Source: Chaetorhynchus papuensis (taxonomy: Eukaryota; Chordata; Aves; Passeriformes; Rhipiduridae). From it: a DNA stretch of 64,000 bases. The stretch's first letter is position 1, and every line of letters begins with the position of its first letter. The notes under the pieces are model-generated. The model ran no database searches, was not told where the DNA came from, and saw nothing but the letters and a program-made list of their open reading frames with translations. The stretch lies in contig VWYX01000407.1 of NCBI GenBank assembly GCA_013396525.1, forward strand, positions 176,158 through 240,157, written 5' to 3'. A program made the translations under genes and the position numbers. Of the stretch, positions 26,317 through 39,310 are shown one piece after another.

Positions 26317-28024
26317 TCTACCCACTCTATCAGCATTCTAACAGTACTGTTTTTATCATCTCTTACTTACACAAAAATTTACTGCTAAATAGTAATCACC
26401 TAAATATTTCAGTGTTGATAGTAAGGACTTCAAATATTGTTAGTTTGGCTCTGAAAGTGAGACTTACAGACAACAGTTCTCAGCTCCTTTGTTAAAACTT
26501 GGCAATTTCCACCGAATTTGAAAGAGTCGAAATTAAAGTCTAAGGTTTCCACTGTGAGGAAAAGCAATGTTGTGATCCTCTCTAACTAGCCTTTCTGATT
26601 GAAGATAGTAACTACATTGCTTTGAACAGCCACAGCACTTAACTGCCTCTTGCAGATTCAGTAGCTCACATGGTGGGTAAGGAAAAAAGCTGAAAATACT
26701 GTAGGAAGGAAATACAGAACATGGCAGATAATTGGGCAATCAGATCGTAAAAACGAAGACTACAGAGATTAATTGAAGAAATGAACACAGGGTGGTGCAA
26801 AGGGAAAGAAAGAAATTGTAAATGGGATTAGATTACTGCAGTTACAGTGTGTAAAATAAATTGTAAAATAAAGCTTTTATTTGGTTGCTGAAGACATACT
26901 CCAGATAACAGAAGCATAGTTATCAGGTGTCTTAGATAACTTCTATCAGAAACATTGTTCCAAGTAAGTTAACACAACCTTTAACACATCTTTTGAAAGT
27001 CTTAAGAAGTCTTTAAAACAAAAGAGTATTTCCCGAAGAACAGAAACACTAACATAATGCTGTATGACAAGGACCACTTTAAAGGAATAATCTCTCAACC
27101 TTTCTTAAAATTGCACCAAAGAAGGAAGGAAAGGCAATTGTTCAAATAAATCAGCATATCCAAATTATATTAAACAATTAAAGCAGCAGCAACATGCTCA
27201 GCTTCACAGAAACAAGTATTATAAACAAAGACAGCTTTTACTAATGTGAAGCCACATTTTTTAGCTGTGATATCACTGCAGTTATATTCTTGCAGTTGGA
27301 AGAGTTTTAATTTCTCCTCTCTGCCCAAGGTAGCAGCAGGATTATCTATTCTTGCACTGAGCTTCTTGTTATCATCGTGGTGGATTCAGTCACCTAGAAA
27401 TATAGCTTTGTATAAACCCTGTAAAAAACTATTACTGTTCTCTCTTCATTCCAGGACACATGGCACAGTCAGCGAGTGAGCACTTTACAATCATGCCAGA
27501 GTTGTTTCACAGACAAGAAATAAATACCAAACTTCCAGATCCCGTGTCTCACCTTTAACCTCTCTCCCGCCTTCTCCTGCAAATGTTTGAGTATCCCTGC
27601 TATTTGTCAGGATAACAGCCCAGAGAGGTGATCAATCCAAATGTTTTACAAACACTTTCCTTTGGTCAAATAGATATGACCTACAGGTGTTTTCTCCTCC
27701 TACAGCAGCAGGAGACTCTGTATGTAATCCTCTATGTCTAGCCAAAACCTGCTGTTCTAACAAAATAAATCATAGTGGGAAGACACTTAACTATTTAAAA
27801 GCATCAGCTCTGTTTGCTCCTGAAGATTGATTTTAGGTCTTCTGGCGTTGCCACCCCCATCCATAAGGCTGGGTGTACACTGCTTGGCAACATCAGTGTG
27901 ACTTTGCCTTTGAGTCACCCTGACTTGTATTTAAACACATTGTTTTACTTTTTGCTTCCCTATCTCCAGTCTAAACAATATGTAGAAAAATAAATTGATG
28001 AGCTAATATAATTGACCAGAACAA
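26317..28024. other. Unique AT-rich DNA, no gene supported
   Basis: No repeats or coding signals are recognised. On the minus strand this lies immediately downstream of the candidate polyadenylation site near 28.04 kb. Confidence 0.55.
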
Positions 28025-28524
28025 ATAATACCACTGAACATTTTTATTGTATAAAGAGATTCCAACCACATAATCCAAATATTTACAAGACAGGATGAGT
28101 CAAAGTTAATTTATCATGGTTACCTCTATAAAAGGGAAGTTTACAGGAAAGATTTGAATACTGAAAAAATTTCTGGCTTGCCAATTGTGTTTGGAAAACA
28201 CTGTGGTGGAGAAACACTTGGAAAAAAAACAGAGAGGTACTTGCAACCTAACACAGCTGAATTCACAAACGTACAGAATTTAAAAGTCACATTGGGTATT
28301 TGAGAGGGCAAAAGAGATTAGATACCTGGAAATATATCTATCATATGGAAATTCCAGGGAGAAGACTTTGACCCATTTTCTGACTAGCAAAACTAGCCAC
28401 TTTCTCCCTCTCCTTGTGATTCATCAAAACTGGAACAATTTCCAATTGAGCTTCACAAAAATTTTATCCGAATAACTTTGAATTACTATAATTAATGTTC
28501 CTGCACATGCATTTTGCAGTTGAT
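28025..28524 (-). other. Candidate 3' UTR of the minus-strand terminal exon
   Basis: This stretch runs from the stop codon at 28525-28527 to just past an AATAAA signal (28043-28048, minus strand). It is free of repeats. It has the even, AT-rich texture of conserved UTR sequence, especially at about 28390-28524. The assignment depends wholly on the candidate coding exon next to it. Confidence 0.35.
28043..28048 (-). promoter_or_regulatory. Candidate polyadenylation signal AATAAA
   Basis: A perfect AATAAA hexamer on the minus strand lies about 480 bases downstream of the stop codon of the candidate terminal exon. It is followed within 30 bases by a GT-rich stretch (TGTTCAGTGGTATTATTTG), as expected for a cleavage signal. 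AATAAA occurs often by chance in AT-rich DNA, so its value comes from position and the GT-rich follow-up. Confidence 0.35.
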
Positions 28525-28685
28525 TTAACATCCTTGTTGCTTCCTCTGAATGCTATAATTAGCACCACAGCATTCAGGGTTACTTGTGGTAAAATTTGCC
28601 AACAGTAGGTCTTCATCTTTGTTGACATATGGAAAGGTGTCTTTCCAGTAATTGGTGAAGGACAAAGCTATGACAATTGCCATAC
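28525..28685 (-). CDS. Candidate terminal coding exon of an unidentified membrane protein
   Basis: I do not recognise the protein. On the minus strand a long pyrimidine-rich tract ending TTTCCTTTCTAG (intron end at 28686) is followed by an open frame of 52 codons after a 2-base partial codon, closed by TAA at 28525-28527. The translated piece begins with a hydrophobic run (MAIVIALSFTNYW) that could be the end of a membrane segment. A polar tail follows with two possible N-glycosylation sites (NFT and NYS), a CCG triplet and a final cysteine. This suggests an extracellular C-terminus, which is inference. Codons look protein-like, with many purine-first, pyrimidine-last triplets. A polyadenylation signal lies about 480 bases downstream. 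The ATG visible here is internal and not a start. Upstream exons would lie at higher coordinates; I could not identify any. An ORF of this length can occur by chance, so the splice tract and tail matter more than the length. Confidence 0.42.
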
Positions 28686-31600
28686 CTAGAAAGGAAAATA
28701 AGCAAGAGGTAAGGAAGACAATTGAAAGGAGGGTGAAAAAGTCTTGTAGGAGAAAAGGAAGTTTTTTTTACCTCTTGCCTGATAAAAAAAAAACAAGCAA
28801 TGCAAGGGACTGACTTAAGGCTTGGGGTTCTCCTAGGACTTGCTACTTGCTTTAAAGCAGTAAAACAGATGGAACAGATCCACGAGGAATTTTTTGATTT
28901 TCTTGGTTAACAGCAGAAAGGCAATGAAGCGGCACAAGGTGCAACTCTAAGCCTATTTTAAAACATAATTTATTGCTAGGATTTCAAAACAAATGCCACT
29001 CATAGAAGATCAGAAGGCCAAAATTACAGTTGTGGTGTCATGAAAGCAATGCTGGAAGTCACGGGTTTGAGTTTTCAGTCAGGCATACAGAGGACCCTTT
29101 CACCTTACTTGGGAAGTAATCCACAATAAAAAAATACATCCCCGCCACACATGACAGATCTAAACATGCCCAATCTAGAACTTCAGTGGTGAAGGAAGTG
29201 CAAAGGTAATTACAGAAGTGGCATAAGAACTCATAAAACAAGCCCTGTATTCAAGGTTACGTTCATGAGTGTTTCCTTCAGGGTATTTCTGATGTCAGTG
29301 ATTCCAATACGTAGCTCAAAAACTCATACATCTTTGCTGTCCATGCAAGCATTAAACTGTTAATGAATTCCCCTCAGGCACCAGATGTTTTTGTCAAACA
29401 ATTTATTTTTTTTTTGTATTAACCTGCGATAATGTAATTGACTCTCATTATCTGATTGTACAGCCAGTTTTAGTAACCCCATGTTGTTTGTTCAGAGATA
29501 CTGCAGGATTTTGGTACATATATACCATTACTCCATATCACAAATTTAGTGAAATAGTACATTTTATAATAGAGTGTATAAAACAAAAATACTAAAATCT
29601 GTTCATTCATGTCTCCATAACATGAAAATAGAAGTCAGTTTAAGACATACATTGTTCAGTTTTCATGCTCAGTATAAAGCAGTATTTCTTCATTCGAAAT
29701 ACTATTTTTAATAACTTTTAAAGATAAAATGCAGTCATCCACCTTGTATTTAGCACAGAACAAACAAATAGTTAAAATTAATGCCATAAAATCAATCTAT
29801 TTTTAATTATTTCACCCCTACCGGTGAAGATCACAGAAAGATCACTGGGAAAATTAGGTATGGCAGTAGATGCTGGAAGACACAATAGTCTTCCCAAGCA
29901 GCAGCCTTCGTGGGTTTTATCATATCCACGTATTTTAGCATATTCAGCATTCAGTTATCCACTCTCCTAAAAAAACAGAGGCACCAGTGGTTCTCAAGTT
30001 CTCCACTAGATATTTTAAGTGGAAGTCCCAGTTGATTTGTACTGAGTACAAAACATCACCATCTTGGTTACTGACAGAAGACATCACTTTTGAAACTCTA
30101 TTCACACACATCTTCTTAGTGAAGAGGGTAGAGAGATATAAAACATCTCTGCTCATGGCTAGCATTAACTTGCACTCACTTTGTCTACTGTTTCACACAC
30201 AATATTTCCCAGCAGAAAAAAACTTCATTAAAATCTGAAAAAAATCTAGATGACTGGAATAATGTGTCTGTGCAAATGAATCCTGAATGGCCTTGCATCT
30301 GTCTTTTCATATGTCATTTACTCTGTGAAATATTTATTAAGTACATCCCTTGAAGTTTATTTTCCTTTTCAACCGTTCACTTCTTGCTTTACACATCATG
30401 GGTGGGAGATTTTTTTACCTCTGCCTCCCTTCACTGAACTAGTAGAACACATGCACACTCAGAATGTCACTTTTATTTTGGGAGTTATTTTATTAAACTT
30501 CAGTTTTAAGTTCATAAAGCCACAGATAAGACAGTTTGAGTACAAATTTCCATAAGTCTTTCAAAGATTTCTCAAGGTTCTCTCACACTAAATTAGCTCT
30601 CTTCTCCCGAACGATTTAAGCTGTCAATTCAGTATCATTTCAAGCAACTAGGTCAGGGATACCCAAAGTCTGAACTGCAAACAGCAGATATTAAGGAAAC
30701 AATCTGCTGAAGAATGAAATTAATAGGCAGATCTTTCCTGTCACATTCTCCTTTTCCCTTTTTTGTTCAAAAAAGAAAGATCCACTTTGAACCCTGTTCT
30801 GGTCAGTAGTGCCTGACAACCGCTTAGACATTCTGTACATGTATCTTGAGGCTGAACTTTAGGGCAGAGAAATTTTGGGTGCACACCCATTCTCCTAAGA
30901 GAGTAGAAAAGCAAGCAAACTCATATTATAGCCACAGTGAGCAACAAGAAATGCAGTTATACAAAAAGTTCTTCTCTCTTTTCTAAATTATGTTCCGTAA
31001 GATAAGTAGGTCTATTAAAATGATGATCCCAGAAGAAGAAAACTGATCAACAGCCTACAACAGAACTTAATGACCAATGTTTTTCATTTTAAATAGTGAA
31101 GAAATTGGTTTATCTCAAATTCAGTAATATAGAAGTTATTAACATTTAAAAAGCAGTGGTTATTTAAGAAGTTGCATGTGAGATGAACTTGGAAAACCTA
31201 ACTTTACAAATAAATTTACTAGATCAGTTATTTCATTATATTGTTATTTATACTGAAAAAATTGTTTTTAATCTGTTGCTACCACTGGCTATCCCTCTAA
31301 AGAGCAGCAGTAATGACAGAACCAGCTTCTACAAAATTAGTGAGGGTGTTCTATTAAATTAGCTTCAGACTAAGAATCATATTTAAAACTACATTTTGAC
31401 AAATATATTTTACTCAGACTTTATCCCGCTTGGAAAGAGACATATATGCTTGGAAAGCACAATGGAAGACAGATGCAAGTAAAATTGTCAACTTTAAGCT
31501 GTCTATTTAAATTTCATCGTCATCTCTCCACTGTACTGATAGATGACAGTGGTCTTGCCACCTAGGAAAAGCTGAAAAGGAGCAAACTACTCCCTATGGT

Positions 31601-34600
31601 GCTTCATTATAAACGTTGTAAAGTTGAAGCATGGAAGAGAAGGCTACAGCAGAGGGTCAATACCCCCAGGAAAGCAGGCTAAGCCCTACAAATTAAAATC
31701 AGTACCATCATTTTACTTGGGCTCTGCTACAGAAAATATCATGTGCTCCATATCAGCCCCCCGGTGAGTTTTACAACACCAGAACAGATTGTAAATATCA
31801 AATTATTACTTGTTGCACCAACTGGCATTATATTTGATTAGTTCCAGTTTTAATTGCTTTCTCTCACATAGTTTCTCTGTTGGGGCATATCCCACTTGCT
31901 ATAGGATTATTCTAAAAGTAGCTCCTGCATATCAAGGCTTTCCCCAGTGAGTTTTCTTTCACTTGCAGGCTTTGTCTACGCTGTCAAGTCTGAAGACTTT
32001 GATTACCGGAGTTTTCAGGTACAGCAGCTCCTTTTCATTGGCTGCATATCTCACTTGGAACCATGACACATCAGGCTGAGTCTGCAGCAGATCTGATGTG
32101 TTGCAGGTGAGCTACAAAGCCCGTTCAGGGGCGGGCATTCCCAGTGCTTCTGGGACAGGCTGCACACCCATGCTGAGCACCAGCCACCTCTGCCTGGTAT
32201 AAGCAGTGTCCACATGTGGACATATCTCATTTTGTACTTCCTGGAACTAAATGCTTCTATCTTTTCTAAATATTGCTCACTTAGTGCATATAGGTATAAA
32301 ATTTACAAACTGAAAAAAAACCCCTACTGTTACACCAATTGTCTCTACCCTCCCTTCCAACACGCCAAAATAATTACAGGAGTCTTCCAAATTGCCCATT
32401 GTTTTAGGAGAAGTAGAGAAAAAAAAAAAAAGGAAAGAAGAAGACCCAAAATGTACACATAATAGCTTAAAAAGTGCATCAAAAGACCCAAAACAATGTT
32501 CCCAGACTATTATAAGATCTACAATATTTAGCCAAAAAGCCACATTACAGCTTCCAGCACCAGGTAATTATACACTTGTGATAATTCTTCTTGAAAATTA
32601 GATATTTTCTCCTTTCTGCTTTCACTGACTGAAAGATTTTCTTGTAACTTCACAACCTGTACAACCCTTAATAGGTGAAAGAAATTATACTTAGCTTGTT
32701 TTTTGAGGAAAGCAGTGATTATTCTCATTTAAGATGAGTCAATCTCAAGGCTGCATATGTGATTAAATCTCTTAAAACAGTCATGGGATAGGACCCAAGA
32801 TTCAAAACTCGTCCTCTACATTAATCTTAATTTTTAAACTGCAAGCCTTGCAGGATTGAAAACGAAATAATTTTCTGCTCCCCAGTGTGAGCACCCAATG
32901 CATTCCGTAACTGTTAGACAAATCTCTTGTGCAAATTCCCTTCTGCAAGCTGTCTGCACAAGGAGACAACCACACGCTTCCCTTCAGTGAAATACTCCAA
33001 CTCTAGACAGAAAGCATTATGGGGGTAATATTGTTCAGAATGAGAATACCCTATTGCAATGCACTTAATTTAAGTGTGAAGGAAACTATTCAACAAAGCC
33101 GACAGTAATTCCTAACATTTGAAGGCTAATTTCTGCTATCTTGAATTCCTTTAACACAGCCTTTCCTATATAGTCAGAAGTCTGCTATATATTTCAGAAA
33201 TCTGCTATTATTTCAAACAGAAAGGTTGATCATTTTGAATACAAGCCAATCCAAACCAATTCATTCGGGAAAAAATTTCCCAGGTTTCCTGTCACCCGGA
33301 GGAAATGTGCCTGTCCATAAATAAAGTGTGTGCAGGCTGGATGATTTCTCATACCCATGACATGCACTCTGGCATGCACTGTGAAACTCAACCTCAGGTA
33401 CTATGTTCCTGTATACCCCTACATCTGATTAAAAAAAACCAGCAATAATCACCCACATTAGGATTGCCAGGCTTTGTTTGGAATAATAACTGGCTTCTGA
33501 TGCACAGCCAGCTGTCATGATAGGAGCTGTACGGAGATGGTGAGATTTTGCTGAGACAGAGAGGGAACCTTTAGCATCCACTAGGTCCCCTGTAGGGCTC
33601 AAGGTATTCATGTGACCTCTGTTCTTCAAAGTGGGTGTAAGTCAGCTCAGATCACCTTCATTCATAGGCTGTGATCCAAATGTATAGGAAATCCTTTTGC
33701 AGCAGGATGCTACAGATTTCAAATTTTTTGGCATTCACTCCTTGCTAGTAATGCAGTTTTAGAAGTGTTTGTTTTAATGAGTTAAGGGTCTTAAATACAG
33801 AGAATAATATTAAACTGAAAACAATACTCATATCAGAAGGAAAGAAAATAGTAGCTTGAATAATGGTTGAATCAAAAAAGTTACCTCTATTTTCAATACT
33901 AATATGTTTAAAAGAAGTTTTTTAAGGGGGCTGAGTCACCTTGACTATTCAATTTTTTTAGGGAGGTCAGGATAGTTTTCTAATTTTTTATGGAGTTTTT
34001 AAGTGGTTGGGCTTTTTATTTTGTTTGATTTGGGGTTTTTTTGAGGAACTGCAACAAAATTTGCTGCTTGAACAGGTTTCTGACAGAAATACAGTCACTA
34101 ATGCTATTTCAGTTCAAAGCAGAGTAATTGAATAATCATGAATATGCATTCAGATTTCTGACACAAGTAATATATGAAGTTTCCAGGAGAGACTTCCTAC
34201 AAAGACTGATTACACAGAAGACCATTTTAGATTAATATAATTTAGAAACAGTAAAAACCCTCTAGGAAACTGTCTTCTCTGGATTTCCCAAGGACATTAT
34301 ACTATATATGACTCCTGCCAGGTTCAGCTTTGTCTTGCTGTTTGACTGAGGCCAAAAGCAGACAATAAATTAATTGTTAAAGGACTGAGCTGGAGAAATC
34401 TCTGCTACACAAATTTGAGAAAGTAGTGACTGTCAAAACAGACTGCTACTTTGCAATCAAGGAAGATCTTTTTTTACAGAAGAAAGCAGACAAATTGCAC
34501 AATGCTCATAGATGCAGGCAAGTTATATCCACGTCACACATGTTTGGAGGAGGAGCATCTACAATCTTCAAAGGCACCAACCGTGTACCTACATTGAAGC

Positions 34601-36632
34601 AATAGATTATTATGAGTCCCGGTTGCTTGTAGGAATGTTTCAAAAATCCATAAGATACACTGAGCACAGTGTCTAAATATATTTGTGTTCAGTCTTTCAG
34701 TTCACATAATTCCTCTGTCAAATATTTTCTAATATACATGAATGGCCATAAGGCTTTCAAGATGTACATTCAAAAGAAAAAAAATTGGAGGGCTTCTCCA
34801 GTCTAACTTAAATTCCATAACCACAAAATGTACACAGTTTTCCTTATTAAAATCCCTTACAATTAGTTTATTAACTAGAATCCTGTATTGAATTGGAGCA
34901 AATTCTACAGATATGGGTCAACCACCCAGATAAATTGACTGAAACATGTCACTAACCAGGCTATCCTCAAAATGATAATTAGAGGACATGATGTTTTTGT
35001 ATGTTTCTTAGGTTAAAGGATATGAACAATATAAGAACGGAAGCAACAACAGACCTTTAAAATAATACATGTAACTGAATACTACTAAAATTTGGAAGTT
35101 TTTCATAAGCTGTGAGTGAAAAGACTGCAAATTAATTCAAATTCTGCATTTTGAGCAACAGTTGAAGTAATTCCATTTATTTATTTTTGCATTTGGTATC
35201 ACTGGTGTAACTCAGATTAGTTAAATTGCATCGGTGTTATAAGAAACACTACCCATTAACTGAGAACATTGTTCTTCTCCACCTGTGACCCAGCTAACAT
35301 CCAGATAATGTTCATGATAGATTCTCTCCCAGCAGTACAGCACAGAGGAGTCCTACAGTAACTGAAGCTCCACAGAACTGTCTGGAGCTCATGCCCATCA
35401 GGGAACAAAACATAAATAAGTATAAAATACTGAGTATCTTAATTTCTTCTTTTAATGTTCAGAAGAAACTTTAACCTGCTGATTTAAACAGAGCTACAGG
35501 ACAAGTACATTCTACATGCAAACTACTCCAATAAAATTTGATCTACCTACACTATGTAGGATTCCGTCCTGAAAAGTTAAGGCTAATTAAAGTAAGCATT
35601 TACTTTTAATCTCATCAGAATCCATTTGCCCATTTTACTTGCCAAGAGACAAGCATATAGCATCAGAGGAAATAATTTCCAGTTTTTCCGGTGAAAGCTC
35701 TGAGGCATGATGGTTGGCACTAATATTGCCAAGAAGAAACTTTTCAGAACTGAAAACTTTTCCTTTTTTTCAGTCTTTCCTGAAATTCTTCTCTTTCAGC
35801 AGGAACACTAAGATCATTCACGGATGCATTTATCACACCTAATGATCTTCCTCCTGGCAGTCAAACTTTCTTTCAACTTGAATTGGTTTTCTTTGAGGAG
35901 CACAGATGTGTCTGAAAAACAATATATCTGTTCTTCACAAGAGATAAATTAATGTGAAATCAAATAGTGCTGTTGTTGAGCTGTCACATTTACTAGGATC
36001 CTCATTAAATGTTTTCAGGATCTGGCTTGTCTAATAATCCAGATACAATGTAGTATCTCACATCCCAATCTTGCAGAATACTAACACACTCTGTTCACAT
36101 ATGTAGGTGCTTGCTTTGTGGTTCACGCAATTTCTCAAGTCTACCAGTGAAAAGAGACATTCCACTGGGAAATGTCTTTGTGTGAACAATATCCTATAAA
36201 TTTCTATAGGAGCAGTCAGGGAGCAACTCTTTTTTATTGCTTTTAAAGGGCTTTGTTCACTGCAGTCAGAAGTCTCCAAGTGAAGAGATGGAAACAGAGA
36301 TTAATTGCCTCATCCGTTCGGGATGTAATTCCCTTTTGGGGAGTACCATAAAGCTTAGAAACTTTATTGATGGAGCTGTGTTTTTCCATGGAAACACTGT
36401 TAGCTTCTTTGCAATAGACTTAGTAAGTTCAACTGGGTCATTTCAGTCTGGCATTTTATTAGTTGGAGGAGTTACATGCTGAAACAAACTTTCTACATCA
36501 GGAATGAAATATCCTTATTAATTTGCATATGACTGTATACTCAAAGTCTTTCAGGAGAAAGTTAGATGAACTTGGAAGTTTTAGGGCTTTAATGAAAAGA
36601 TGGTTTTTCTTTCACTCCAGACAGTGTTTGAG
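28686..36632. other. Mostly unique DNA, possible minus-strand intron
   Basis: If the exon at 28525-28685 is real, this is intron of that gene on the minus strand. No repeat family is recognised. There is an A-run with purine-rich flank at about 32419-32445 and a slightly GC-richer patch at about 31950-32210. On the minus strand that patch contains a 50-codon open frame with an immunoglobulin-like C...W spacing (see findings). Nothing else can be supported. Confidence 0.45.
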
Positions 36633-36717
36633 ATTTTGGTTTTGTTGTTGTTGTTTGATTGGGTGTTTGGGTTTGTTGCTTGGGACTTTGGGGTTTTTTT
36701 TGGGGGTGGGAGGGGAG
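36633..36717 (+). repeat. T/G-rich low-complexity tract
   Basis: About 85 bases composed almost entirely of T and G, with GTTGTTGTT and GGGTTTG runs and a TTTTTTTTGGGGGTGGG core. It lies about 80 bases upstream of a CR1 fragment. It is probably degenerate simple sequence. G-runs on the plus strand make a structured single strand conceivable but this is not shown. Confidence 0.75.
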
Positions 36718-36799
36718 ATGGATCGAGGAGGGTGTTTTGGCCTTATATAAGTCCATAGCTAAAATTATGCTGACTTTGGAAAGAGAAGATGATATTTTG

Positions 36800-37300
36800 G
36801 GTAGTGCATCTAGCCCTGGGGTCCCCAACACATGAAAGATATCAATCTGTTGAAGCAAGTCCAGAGGATCTGCCCCAAGCTGATCAGAGTGATGAAGCAA
36901 TTCTCCTGTGAGGAAAGGCTGAGAGAACTTTAGAAAAGAGAAGACTTTGGGATAACCTAATTGTAGCCTTCCAGTAGCTGAAGGAAACTTACAGGAAAGA
37001 TGGAGAGGGGCTTTTCATAAGGGAGTGTAGTGACAGGACGAGGGGTTATGGCTTCAAACAGAAACCAAGTAGGTTTAAATTAGATATCAGAAAGAAATTT
37101 TTTACTATGTGGGCAGAGAAGCACTGGAACAGGTTGTCCAGAGAAGTTATGGATGCCCAAACCCTGGAAGAGTTCAAGGCCTGGTTGGATGGAGCTCTAA
37201 GCAACCTGGTCTAGTGGAAGGCATCCCTGACCATTGCAGGGGATTTGAACTAGATGATTTTTAAGGCCCCTTCCAATCCAAGCCACTCTATGATTCTATA
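36800..37300 (+). mobile_element. CR1 LINE fragment, about 0.5 kb
   Basis: It is recognisable from ‘CTAGCCCTGGGGTCCCCAAC’-type sequence near its start (the end of ORF2). It then has AGTCCAGAGGA, GAGGAAAGGCTGAGAGA, the ATATCAGAAAGAAATTTTTT block and CACTGGAACAGGTTGTCCAGA. The end is CCCTTCCAATCC plus CTCTATGATTCTATA. It holds the last few codons of ORF2 at most and the whole 3' UTR. It is 5'-truncated like most CR1 copies. Confidence 0.92.
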
Positions 37301-38713
37301 GAGTATCTGTAGGACAATCAAACCAAATTATACAAACATTTCCTTTTGAGGAGAATACTGAAAAATCCGAAAATTAGTGCAAATCTAGCCAGTGTCTTAA
37401 CCAAAATACTGCACCATTCTCTGATTCCATGGTTCAGATCATCTACCAGAGCTCAGCAGCTTTGCGCACATCACCACAATTAAGTCAAAACTAGAGGTCA
37501 CTGTACCAGCTAAAAGCTAAATAAAAAACAATGGACCTACGTATTTCTCTGTAACTCTTCTCTCTTCAGCATATTTTAATTATTTGAATTGATCTGATTG
37601 TGCAATATAAAAAAAAAATACTGCAAGTTCATATTATAAAAACAAGAGTTAGACACCATTTCCAACAACTGGAGAGCAGCTGATCGTCATGAGAGGATAA
37701 ACAATTTGCGTTACACATGACATCAACAAGCCATCTTTGTTCATTGTATTTTCAAACTACTGACTAGTGAGTCTTGGATAGGCTTTTCTTACATCTGTAC
37801 TGAAAACAACATTTTCTGAAGAGATCATTACCTGTAGGTAGTTAAGTTAAATGTATTCACGATTCACAAATGTATTCACTTCTTAAGCCTAAGAGAAGTG
37901 CTATGTCCTAATAGCCTCCACTTATATTGCTCCAAAGGGGCCCAGTTGGACTAGACCAGCTCCACAGCAAATATTCCGATTGTTAGGTAAAAGGAAAATT
38001 TAGCAATATCAGCATTTTGCAGAAGCAAGCAAGGCATGTTTCTCCTTAAGCACAAGAAAAGAGGATAAGAGAAAATATAACGGGTCTGTTATTCAGAATT
38101 ATTTTTGAAACTATGTAATGAACAATGCTTTTGCAACCTGACTCTGAAGATCAGCATTTACTTTTCTAATGGGCTGTAAGTATTAAGACTTCATTATCAG
38201 GTTGAGATTGACTTCTGCTTTCTAAGCTGCTACTGTTCAACTGATGAAACATATCAACAAAATCAGCATACATCAGGAGCTCTTATACTCCAACTAAGTT
38301 CCCCTTGACAGATTCTCCTTCATTCACCATTGAACATGTTATAATGCCAGACCAGTGAATAGTTAATAGAGTTATATAAAGGAAAATGGCAAGGGAAAGC
38401 CTTGGACTTTCACCCTTTACTAAACTCATTACAACGCTCTGAAGTGGATTAAAATAGCACAGAAAACACCTTTGATCCTCTTTCAGTCACCGAAATGACC
38501 TTTGAATTTTATTGTGTTTACAATAATCTTCTATGCAGATAGGTGTGAACTTTAGCTAAATTAGTCTGACCTATTGCAAATAAAGAAAAATGATTTGCAT
38601 TTAATGTTTCTTCCTGGAAACTACGGGCAAAATGAAACTATAGAGCAGCATATCTAGAAAATGTTTAAACAGTGGCTCTCATTCTACATCAGGAATATGC
38701 AAAAGTCACCGGA
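37301..38713. other. Unique DNA between two CR1 copies
   Basis: 1.4 kb without recognised features. Confidence 0.6.
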
Positions 38714-39310
38714 GAATCATAGAATCTTAGAAGTGTTTGGGTTGGAAGGGACCTTAAAGACCCTTTAGTTTCAACTCTCCTACCAATGGCAGGGATGACA
38801 CTCACTAAATCAGACTGCTCAAGGCACTTTCCAATCTGGCCTTGAATATTTCCAGGGATGGGGCAGCCACAACTTGTCTGGACAACCTGTTACAGAGCCT
38901 CACCACCCCCACAGGGAAGAATTTCTTCCTAACGTCTAATCTAGACCTACCCTCTTTCAATTTAAAACCATTGCCCCTTGTCCTTGTACTATTTGCTCCT
39001 ATAAAAAGTCCCTCTCCCTTCATTTAAGAAGCCCCGTTAAGGTACTGTAAGTCTGCAATCAGGTTTCTCTGAAGCCTTCTCTTCTCCAGATTCAACAATC
39101 CTGGCTCTCAGCCTATCTTCAAAGAAATTAATTCCAGCTCTCTGATAAACATCATGGCCCTTAGTTGGACCTATTCTAATGGGTCCACATCTTTGTTGTG
39201 CTGAGGTCCTGACCTGGATGCAGAATTCCAGGTGGGGTCTCACCAGACTGGAGTAGAAGGGCAGACTCACCTCCCTCAGCCTTCTGGAAAGGATAGAAAT
39301 AATTTCCTTC
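38714..39310 (-). mobile_element. CR1 LINE fragment, minus strand, about 0.6 kb
   Basis: It begins at the octamer end (GAATCATAGAATCTTAGAA) and runs through GGGTTGGAAGGGACCTTAAA, CTGGACAACCTGT and the GAATTTCTTCCTAACGTCTAA block. On the minus strand the far end encodes a decayed ORF2 C-terminus of the type REVSLPFYSSLVRPHLEFC (about 39215-39275), which matches the conserved REV-LPLYSALVRPHLEYC box of CR1. Frames are broken. The 5' limit is approximate. Confidence 0.92.

Noticed and set aside
28741..28800. Possible 7-base microexon (GCAAGAG) on the minus strand between an acceptor-like and a donor-like site
   Set aside because: It would leave an intron of under 90 bases to the candidate terminal exon and rests on chance-level signals.
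36589..36900. 103-residue minus-strand frame
   Set aside because: It is mostly the T/G-rich tract and CR1 sequence read backwards.
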